NCBI GenBank assembly: GCA_963757265.1
Contig: CAVWRA010000006.1
Location: 3,063,439 to 3,127,438 of the forward strand
Length of the DNA stretch: 64,000 nucleotides
Source of the DNA: CAIVVT01 sp963757265
Lineage (GTDB): Bacteria; Acidobacteriota; Terriglobia; Bryobacterales; Bryobacteraceae
Direction of reading: 5' to 3'
Shown here: one piece after another, positions 16,584-23,323 of the stretch
Numbering within the stretch: the stretch's first letter is position 1
Layout of the letters: each line of letters starts with the position of its first letter
Position numbers and translations under genes: made by a program
The notes under the pieces: generated by a model
What the model saw: only the letters and a program-made list of their open reading frames with translations
The model's database searches: none
What the model was told of the DNA's origin: nothing

Positions 16584-16961
16584 ATGCGCGCCGATTTTGC
16601 GGCCGTTTTCGCCGCGCTGAAATCCGTTTTCGCCGAGTTCGCGCCGCGTCTCGGGGTGAAGACCGATACGCCCGTCGAGTACACCCTGCTCACGCGAGCC
16701 GCGTCGCCCTATCCGCAACACAAGGGGCAACCGATGTATTTCGGCTCCGTGCGTCTGGGCAAGGCCTACGTGAGCTTCCACCTGATGCCGCTGTACATGT
16801 GTCCTCCGCTCACGCAGAGTATTCCGCCGGCCTTGAAGAAGCGCATGCAGGGCAAAACCTGCTTCAATTTCAAGTCCGTGCCGGAACCGCAGCTGCTCGC
16901 TGGACTGCGACAACTGACCGCAGCGGGCGTCAAGCTGTGGGACGAGAAGAAGTGGCTTTGA
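16584..16961 (+). CDS. Conserved small hypothetical protein
   Basis: 125 aa from the ATG at 16584. A longer upstream extension of the same frame is antisense to the aldo/keto reductase and is excluded. The sequence is compact and globular (VEYTLLTRAASPY, MYFGSVRLGKAYVSFHLMPL, then KTCFNFKSVPEPQLLAGL and a Trp-Lys-Lys-Trp tail). It weakly resembles DUF1801-type small domains in having a conserved aromatic hairpin and a final helix, but the match is not good enough to name. Divergent from the aldo/keto reductase with about 180 bp between starts. Confidence 0.65.
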   Translation: MRADFAAVFAALKSVFAEFAPRLGVKTDTPVEYTLLTRAASPYPQHKGQPMYFGSVRLGKAYVSFHLMPLYMCPPLTQSIPPALKKRMQGKTCFNFKSVPEPQLLAGLRQLTAAGVKLWDEKKWL

Positions 16962-17335
16962 ACCCCGCCTAACCCGGTCCTGCCCCCAATCGTCGAACGC
17001 CCCTGGCCGGTCCGCCGCGGCCCAAGACGGCTCTTGACGCCGGGTCTATGCTGGGGTGGCAGCCCGTGTTTGCGCTCCGCAGCCAATGCGCAGTGCGACT
17101 CCGAACATGGAGCGAATAGAAAATCGAAAGATAGGACTTAAGTGATTGATTATAAGAATGATAATTGGCAATTGGCTTTGTTTCGCACTTTTTGTTTTTG
17201 CGCTGCCTGCGGCTCGCCGTACGCTGCCGGCTTCAGGCGCGTCACCGTTCGATACAATGCCCTGGTGGGGTGCCCGGATCGGCTCTCAGCCGGCTGCTTG
17301 ACAAGTCGTAGAGGAACGCCAGCGGGTCACCGAAT
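16962..17335 (+). other. Leader region of the ABC operon; no gene
   Basis: 374 bp. The part 17110-17210 is AT-rich (tattataag-like tracts near 17143-17155) and is a plausible promoter area for the downstream transporter operon, although no clear -35/-10 pair was fixed. It contains one copy of a dispersed repeat (17170-17204). The coding-like frame here is short and not supported. Confidence 0.45.
17170..17204 (+). repeat. Dispersed 35-bp repeat, copy 1
   Basis: Matches 42298-42333 on the same strand, with the blocks aattggctttgtt, tttgttttt and gcgct in common and one gap. Both copies are in long intergenic regions. The shared frame reads LALFR-x-x-CF, perhaps a relic of a coding element. 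Confidence 0.5.
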
Positions 17336-18085
17336 ATGCCTCCGCTCTGCGCAGTAGAAAATCTCGGCGTCACTTACTCGACCGCGAAAGGCCCGCTGTG
17401 TGCTCTGCAGGATGTGGACCTGGATCTCAACCGCGGCGAGATCATCGGCGTGGTCGGACCGTCGGGCTCGGGCAAGAGCACGCTCGGTCTGGCACTGTGC
17501 GGCCTGCTGAACGAAACGGCCAGGGTCACGGGCAGCATCCAACTGGCCGGGCGGCGTATTGTCCGGGCCCGCGATTGGGACGCGCTGAGGGGCCGGGTGG
17601 TCACCTATGTCCCGCAGGAACCCGGGCTGGCGCTCAACCCCGTGCTGCGCGCGGTTACCCAGGTGAAGGCCGCGGCCCTGTGCGCTTTGGGGCTGAGCGG
17701 CCGGGCGGCGGAAAGGGCCGCACGGCAGGCGCTGGCGCGAGCCGGGCTGGACAGCGCCGAGTTGCAGCAGGCCTATCCGCATGAACTGAGCGGCGGCCAA
17801 CGGCAGCGCGTATTGCTGGCGCGCGCGTTCCTGCTGGCGTCGCAACTGGTGGTGGCCGACGAGCCGACCTCGGCCCTGGACGCGGTCACGCAGCGCCAGA
17901 TCCTGGACCTGTTCGAGGAGCTTCGCGCAGCCGGCTCGGCGGTGCTTTTTATCACTCATAACCCCTTGCTGTTGATAGGATTCGCCAAGGCGACGGTGGT
18001 CATTTCGAAGGGCCGCATCGCGGCGCGGGGCACGATCGCCGAACTGCAGCGCTCGGGCCGCCTGCGCATCGGAGGCGTGGCGTGA
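17336..18085 (+). CDS. Peptide/nickel-type ABC transporter ATPase 1 (DppD-like)
   Basis: 249 aa. Walker A GPSGSGKST, signature LSGGQRQRVLLARA, Walker B LVVADEPTSALD and the switch His in VLFITHNP are complete. A cytoplasmic ATPase driving import with the second ATPase, the two permeases and the binding protein that follow. Shorter than E. coli DppD (about 330 aa): the C-terminal oligopeptide-specific extension is absent. Its stop overlaps the next start by 4 bp (18082-18085), so the two ATPases are translationally coupled. Confidence 0.9.
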   Translation: MPPLCAVENLGVTYSTAKGPLCALQDVDLDLNRGEIIGVVGPSGSGKSTLGLALCGLLNETARVTGSIQLAGRRIVRARDWDALRGRVVTYVPQEPGLALNPVLRAVTQVKAAALCALGLSGRAAERAARQALARAGLDSAELQQAYPHELSGGQRQRVLLARAFLLASQLVVADEPTSALDAVTQRQILDLFEELRAAGSAVLFITHNPLLLIGFAKATVVISKGRIAARGTIAELQRSGRLRIGGVA

Positions 18086-18807
18086 GCGCGCTGTTCATGG
18101 TCCGGAATCTGAGGAAGGCGCACGCCCGGCGCGGGTTTTTCGGTCGGGATCGGGGCGTGGTGCTGCCCGGCCTGGACTTCGAGATCTGGCCCGGCGAGTG
18201 GGTGGTGCTGGCCGGCAAATCGGGCTGCGGCAAGACGACCCTGGCCCGTCTCCTGGCCGGTTTGGACACGCCCGATGGCGGCCAGATCCTGGTGAACTAC
18301 AACGCCGGCACGCCGGAGCTGCTGCGCGCGCGGGTTAGTTGGATCCCGCAGGACCCCGGGCGCAGCCTGAACCCGCGCTTCACAGCCCTGGAGGCCATCC
18401 TGGAACCGATTGAAATCAGGCGGCTTCCGCACGAACTGGCGGGGCGATGCGCAGGCCAGGCAGGAGTTGAGGAGAACCTCCTGCCACGTCCCATCCGGGA
18501 GCTGAGCGGGGGCCAGAAGGCGCGGGTGGCCATCGCCCGTGCGTGGACGCTGGACCCGTGGCTGCTGATCCTGGACGAGTCGCTGGCGGCACTCGATCTG
18601 GAATTGCAGGAACAGATCTTACAAGCATTATTGGATCAGTCCATTAAGACCAATATGTCCTGTCTGTTCATCGCCCACGAAACAGCTCTCCTGGAAAAAG
18701 CAGGAGCCCGTATCGAATTGATGGAGCAAGGCAAACTTGTTGAGAAAGAGTCTCCAGGGTGGCAGGAGTGGCGGCTGGCACAGCCGAGATGGATCGCCGA
18801 CGATTGA
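18082..18807 (+). CDS. Peptide/nickel-type ABC transporter ATPase 2 (DppF-like)
   Basis: 241 aa. Walker A GKSGCGKTT, signature LSGGQKARVAIARAW, Walker B LLILDESLAALD (Ser replaces the usual Pro after the catalytic Glu) and the switch His in LFIAHETALL. GTG start overlapping the first ATPase. It forms the heterodimeric nucleotide-binding pair of the importer. A 137-bp AT-richer gap separates it from the permease genes. Confidence 0.88.
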   Translation: MSALFMVRNLRKAHARRGFFGRDRGVVLPGLDFEIWPGEWVVLAGKSGCGKTTLARLLAGLDTPDGGQILVNYNAGTPELLRARVSWIPQDPGRSLNPRFTALEAILEPIEIRRLPHELAGRCAGQAGVEENLLPRPIRELSGGQKARVAIARAWTLDPWLLILDESLAALDLELQEQILQALLDQSIKTNMSCLFIAHETALLEKAGARIELMEQGKLVEKESPGWQEWRLAQPRWIADD

Positions 18808-18944
18808 TTGATTGTAATAGTACCAAGTGAGCCAATATGGATCGACTAAAACGCACAAATCTCCCGCCGATGCGGTTCCACGGCAGTGTGAATTCCGAAG
18901 TGACACGAGCTTCGCCGTGGTGCGGGTTGGGGTGAGGTAAGTGC

Positions 18945-19916
18945 ATGAGATTTTTGGTCTTTGTACTGCGGCGGCTGGCGGCGACGGGATTGACATTGGC
19001 GGCGGTGTCGGTGCTGAGCTTCCTGTTGATGGACCTCGCTCCCGGAGATTTCTTTGATGACATGCGGCTGGACCCGCAGATGACGCCCCAGACGGCGGCG
19101 GCGCTGCGGGCACGTTACGGGCTGGACAAGGGTTTCGCCCAACGCTATTCGGCATGGTTCCAGTCGGCGCTGCGGGGCGAATTCGGGGTCTCGATGGCGT
19201 ATGGCATGCCGGCCTCGAAACTACTGGCGCCGCGCCTTCGCAACACGCTGTTGCTGGGCGGGTTATCGATGGCGGTGGCGTGGCTGGCCGCGTTGCCATT
19301 GGGCTTCCTGGCGGCGGTGCGGCGGCACAGGTGGGCGGACCGGGGCGTGCAGGCGGTCACGGCAGCGGCGCTGGCACTGCCGGAGATCCTGTTCGGCATG
19401 CTGCTGCTGCTGGCGGCGGCGAAATTCGGCTGGCTCGATTCGGACGTGGTTTACCTGGAGAACGCCACGCCCATGCAGTTGCTCCGGAGGATGCTATTGC
19501 CGGGCCTGGTGCTGGCCTTTGCCGCAGTTCCGGTGATCGTGCGCAATCTGCGGACGGCGCTGATCGAAGCCGCCGAAGCGCCGTTCGTGCGGGAGGCGCG
19601 TTCGGCGGGCATCCGCGGAGCGAGGTTGTGGCTGGGACAGATACTGCCGGCGGCGGCGAACCCGATCATCACGCTGCTGGGCCTGTCGGCGGCGGGGCTG
19701 ATCGGCGGTTCGGTGATTGCCGAGACGCTGTTCAGCTGGCCGGGCGCCGGCCCGTTGTTTATCGAATCGATCATGGGACGCGACGCGCACATCGTGCTGG
19801 ATCTGGCGCTGGCCAGCGCGGCGCTGCTGGCGGCGGCGAACTTTGCCAGCGAGATCCTGTTGTACGCCGCCGATCCGCGATTGCGAGCCGAAGGCGGCGG
19901 GAGCGAGCCGCGGTGA
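18945..19916 (+). CDS. Peptide-type ABC permease 1 (DppB-like)
   Basis: 323 aa, six or so membrane segments. The N-terminus MRFLVFVLRRLAATGLTLAAVSVLSF is the usual DppB first helix. The cytoplasmic EAA-type loop is ALIEAAEAPFVREARSAGIR followed by LPAAANPIITLLGL, the site that contacts the ATPases. Overlaps the next permease by 4 bp. Substrate class (peptide, nickel or opine) cannot be decided from the permease. Confidence 0.9.
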   Translation: MRFLVFVLRRLAATGLTLAAVSVLSFLLMDLAPGDFFDDMRLDPQMTPQTAAALRARYGLDKGFAQRYSAWFQSALRGEFGVSMAYGMPASKLLAPRLRNTLLLGGLSMAVAWLAALPLGFLAAVRRHRWADRGVQAVTAAALALPEILFGMLLLLAAAKFGWLDSDVVYLENATPMQLLRRMLLPGLVLAFAAVPVIVRNLRTALIEAAEAPFVREARSAGIRGARLWLGQILPAAANPIITLLGLSAAGLIGGSVIAETLFSWPGAGPLFIESIMGRDAHIVLDLALASAALLAAANFASEILLYAADPRLRAEGGGSEPR

Positions 19917-20722
19917 GCGGGCGCGCCCTACGGACGGCGGCAGTGGCGTACCTGGCGCTTTTGGTACTGGCGCTGGCGCTGGCGCCGTGGCTGGCCTCAC
20001 ACGCGCCGGAGCAGCAGAACCGCGACTGTCCGTGTGCGCGGCCATCGGGGCAATACCTGCTGGGCACGGACGAACTGGGCCGCGACGTATGGTCGCGGAT
20101 GTTGCACGGCGGCCGGATCTCATTGGGGGCTGGGCTGATTGCGGCGGCGTTGTCGGTGGGGCTGGGATTGCTGGCGGGCGCGGCGGCGGGACTGTCGCGG
20201 GGCCTTTTGCGGCGAATGGTGCTGGCGCTGGCGGAGTTATTCATGTCCGTGCCGTGGCTGTACCTGCTGCTGGCGATCCGCGCTTTTCTGCCGCTGACGC
20301 TGGGACCGGGGCAGGTGCTGCTGCTGCTCAGCGCCGTGATCGGGGCGGCGGGGTGGGCGCGGCCGGGACGGCTGTTCGCGCAAATGGCGGGCGAGGTTCG
20401 GGAGCGCGAATATGTCGAAGCGGCGGAGAGCTTCGGCGCGGGCCGCTGGCACCTGATGAAGCGCCACCTGCTTCCGGAATTACGCGGGCTGGCGGCGACG
20501 CAGTTCCTGCTGTTGCTGCCGGGCTATGTACTGGCGGAGGTCACGCTCACGTTCTTCGGCCTGGGGGTGGGTGAGCCGGCGGCGAGCTGGGGCAATCTGC
20601 TGGCCCCGCTGCGGCACCCGGCAACGGCCGCCAATTGCCTGCAACTGGCGGCGCCGCTGCCGGTGTTGGCGCTACTGGTATTGAGTTGCGAACTCCTGGG
20701 CCGGGAACGGGCTCGGGAGTAG
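19913..20722 (+). CDS. Peptide-type ABC permease 2 (DppC-like)
   Basis: 269 aa from the GTG at 19913, which overlaps the TGA of permease 1. A longer reading of the frame upstream is antisense-like junk and is rejected. Diagnostic are YLLGTDELGRDVWSRMLHGG after the first helix and the EAA loop REREYVEAAESFGAGRWHL with LLPELRG. Six membrane helices. A 200-bp gap with a palindrome-rich AT pocket (20871-20924) precedes the binding-protein gene. Confidence 0.9.
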   Translation: MSGRALRTAAVAYLALLVLALALAPWLASHAPEQQNRDCPCARPSGQYLLGTDELGRDVWSRMLHGGRISLGAGLIAAALSVGLGLLAGAAAGLSRGLLRRMVLALAELFMSVPWLYLLLAIRAFLPLTLGPGQVLLLLSAVIGAAGWARPGRLFAQMAGEVREREYVEAAESFGAGRWHLMKRHLLPELRGLAATQFLLLLPGYVLAEVTLTFFGLGVGEPAASWGNLLAPLRHPATAANCLQLAAPLPVLALLVLSCELLGRERARE

Positions 20723-20924
20723 GGTGGATTCGCCCGGCCAAGCCGCGGGTTGTTGGGGGGAGGGGCGCAGCGGCGGCGCCCAAGATGCGGGCAAAGCGCG
20801 GGCAATTCGACCGATCCCGCTCAAGCGGCGCGAAGCCTTTCTCCGTCCTACAGCGGAGAATGAGATCGGAAAAGCAGTTTGATTGTGGCTCATTAAAGTG
20901 CACAATTGATTAGGATTAGTCAGC

Positions 20925-22733
20925 GTGCACTGCGATCAGGACGGGCAACAGCGGCGGAATTACGCGGTTTCTCGCGTGGAACGGGCGCGCGGGGCGGCGC
21001 ACTCATCTACCGCCGGGTGGCTAGGGCTCGTGCTGGCTGCGCTGGCGATGGTGGCGGGCGGCGCGGGCATAGCGACCGCGGAGACGGGCCAGCGCGGCGG
21101 GCGGCTGATCTTCTTGCAGAGCGGTGAACCGCGGACGTTCAATCCGCTGTCGGCGTTTGCCTCGCAAGAGGCCACGCACGAGGTGGTGTTCCGGATGCAC
21201 GCCGACCTGGTGCACATCAATCGCGAGACGCAGAAGACGGAGCCGGCACTGGCGGAGTCGTGGACGCAATTGCCCGGCGGGCGCGGGTTCCGGCTGAAAC
21301 TGCGCCGCGGAGTGCGATTTTCCGACGGCCAGCCGTTCGACGCCGACGACGTCGTGTTCACCTTCCAGGCTTACCTGGACGAGAAGGTCAACTCACCGCA
21401 GCGCGACCTGCTGCTGGTGAACGGCAAGCCGATCGGCGTGCGCAAGATCGATCCGTACACGGTGGAGTTCGACCTGGGGGGGCCGTACGGGCCGGCGGAG
21501 CGACTCTTCGACAGCATCGCGATTCTGCCGCGGCATCTGCTCGAGGAGGCTTACAAGCGCGGCCAGTTGGCGGAGCAATGGGGGCTGGCGACGCCGCCCG
21601 AGAAGATGGCCGGGCTGGGCCCGTTCCGCCTCAAGAGCTACCGGCCGGGCGAGGGCCTGGTGCTGGAGCGGAATCCGTACTACTGGAAGAAGGATAGCCG
21701 CGGCACTCAATTGCCGTATCTGGACGAAATCGTCTTCCGGCCGGTGGCCGATGAAGAGGGACAGGTGCTGCGGTTTCTGGGCGGCGACGGGGATATCCTG
21801 AACCACGTCAGCGCAAAGAGTTACGCGCTGCTGGAGAAGGAGGCGGGCGGGCGCGGGTTGCAACTGCGCGACCTGGGCGCCGGGTTGGAGTACGACTTCC
21901 TGTTGTTCAATCTCAATCCGCCGGGTGCGGCGCCGGCGGCGGTGGCTGAGAAGCAGCCGTGGTTCCGGGAGGCGCGGTTCCGTCAGGCGGTGTCGTTGGC
22001 GATCGATCGCGAGGCGATGGTGCGGCTGATCTTCGGCGGACGCGCGACGGCGCTGGCGACGCACGTCACGCCGGGCGTGAAGCTGTGGAGAAATACGGCG
22101 ATTCCAGCACCCGTGCGTTCGCTCGCGGAGGCGCGGAAACGACTGGCAGAGGCCGGGTTCCGCGCCGGGGCGGACGGGATGCTGCGGGACAGGAACGGGC
22201 GCGCGGTGGAGTTCACGATGCTGGTCAGCTCCGCCAAACCGGAGCGGATGCAGATGGCGGCGATGATCCAGCAGGACCTGAAAGAGCTGGGGATGCGGGT
22301 GCAGGTGGCGGGACTGGAGTCGCGCACGTTGCAGGACCGCGTGTTAAGGTCAAAGAATTACGAAGCGTGCCTGATGGCCCTGTTGTTCGGGGACGCCGAC
22401 CCGGGGTCGGAGATGAACGTCTGGCCGTCGAACGGGCCGACCCACGTATGGGCGCCCGAGCAGGCCAAGCCGGGATTCGAGTGGGAGGCCGAGATCGACC
22501 GTCTGATGCGGCAACAGATGGCGACACAAGGATATGCCGCACGCAAGCGGATTTATGACCGGGTGCAGGAGATCGAAGCGCGAGAGGCGCCGATCATCAG
22601 CCTGCTGAGCCCGAATGTGCTGATCGCGGCGAGATGGCGGGTCGGGAATTTCCGGCCCGCGGTGCTGGACCACTATACGATGTGGAACGCCGAGGAGCTG
22701 TTCCTGCGGCCAGCGCCAGGGGAGAGAAAGTGA
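20925..22733 (+). CDS. Family 5 extracellular solute-binding protein (DppA-like)
   Basis: Up to 602 aa. Residues about 28-52 form a Sec-type signal peptide (GWLGLVLAALAMVAGGAGIATA). The SBP_bac_5 fold is shown by NPLSAFASQEATHEVVFRMH, LAESWTQLPGGRGFRLKLR, GVRFSDGQPFDADDVVFTFQ and RQAVSLAIDREAMVRLIFGG. It captures the substrate outside the membrane for the importer encoded upstream. Start is a GTG at 20925; a GTG at 20976 would give a tidier signal peptide. The TGA stop overlaps the GTG of the sigma factor by 4 bp, linking transport and regulation in one mRNA. Confidence 0.9.
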   Translation: MHCDQDGQQRRNYAVSRVERARGAAHSSTAGWLGLVLAALAMVAGGAGIATAETGQRGGRLIFLQSGEPRTFNPLSAFASQEATHEVVFRMHADLVHINRETQKTEPALAESWTQLPGGRGFRLKLRRGVRFSDGQPFDADDVVFTFQAYLDEKVNSPQRDLLLVNGKPIGVRKIDPYTVEFDLGGPYGPAERLFDSIAILPRHLLEEAYKRGQLAEQWGLATPPEKMAGLGPFRLKSYRPGEGLVLERNPYYWKKDSRGTQLPYLDEIVFRPVADEEGQVLRFLGGDGDILNHVSAKSYALLEKEAGGRGLQLRDLGAGLEYDFLLFNLNPPGAAPAAVAEKQPWFREARFRQAVSLAIDREAMVRLIFGGRATALATHVTPGVKLWRNTAIPAPVRSLAEARKRLAEAGFRAGADGMLRDRNGRAVEFTMLVSSAKPERMQMAAMIQQDLKELGMRVQVAGLESRTLQDRVLRSKNYEACLMALLFGDADPGSEMNVWPSNGPTHVWAPEQAKPGFEWEAEIDRLMRQQMATQGYAARKRIYDRVQEIEAREAPIISLLSPNVLIAARWRVGNFRPAVLDHYTMWNAEELFLRPAPGERK

Positions 22734-23323
22734 GCTCTGGAGAGCCGCCGCGAAGTCTCAGCCGATTCACGGACGAGCAACTGGTCGAAGAGTGCCGACA
22801 AGGCAACGGGCACGCCTGGGGTGTGCTGGTCGAGCGCTACAAGACCCTGGTGTATTCCATCCCGATGAAGTTCCGGATGCCGGAAGAGGACGCGGCCGAC
22901 GTTTTCCAGAACGTGTGGCTGGACCTGCACTCCGAAATGGAGCGGCTGCGGGAGCCGGCCGCGCTCAAGGGCTGGCTGGTTTCGGTGACGTCGCACAAAT
23001 GCTTGCGCTGGAAGGAGCGGGAGAGCAAACGCGCGGGCGTGGCGCTGGGCTGGGAAACGTCCCCCGAGCCGACCGATTCGCGGCCCCTGCCGGGGGAGAT
23101 CGAGCTGCAGGTGGAGCAGGAGCAGATTGTACGCGACGCGGTGGAGAGCATCCCCGAACGCTGCCGCAGGATGATCCGGATGCTGTTCTACGAGCACCCC
23201 CCGAGGCCGTATCTGGAAGTGGCGCGCGAGCTCGGACTGGCCGAAGGCTCGATTGGTTTCATCCGCGGGCGATGCCTGGACAAAATGAAGAAAGCGCTGG
23301 AGAAATTTGGCTTCTCGCGGTGA
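22730..23323 (+). CDS. ECF-type RNA polymerase sigma factor
   Basis: 197 aa from the GTG at 22730, with GGGGAGAG just upstream. Region 2 (DEQLVEECRQGNGHAWGVLV ... EEDAADVFQNVWLDLHSEME) and region 4 (IVRDAVESIPERCRRMIRML ... YLEVARELGLAEGSIGFIRG) are complete with no sigma-3 domain, hence ECF-like. It would direct RNA polymerase to a small regulon, plausibly including the downstream genes. It is translationally coupled to the solute-binding protein and overlaps the frame of the TPR-CHAT gene. An anti-sigma-like gene occurs 3.3 kb downstream rather than directly adjacent, which is unusual. Confidence 0.9.
   Translation: MSSGEPPRSLSRFTDEQLVEECRQGNGHAWGVLVERYKTLVYSIPMKFRMPEEDAADVFQNVWLDLHSEMERLREPAALKGWLVSVTSHKCLRWKERESKRAGVALGWETSPEPTDSRPLPGEIELQVEQEQIVRDAVESIPERCRRMIRMLFYEHPPRPYLEVARELGLAEGSIGFIRGRCLDKMKKALEKFGFSR

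Noticed and set aside
19154..19912. N-terminal extension of permease 2
   Set aside because: Upstream codons are Gly/Arg-rich and lie over permease 1 in another frame; the GTG at 19913 with a 4-bp overlap fits the operon pattern.
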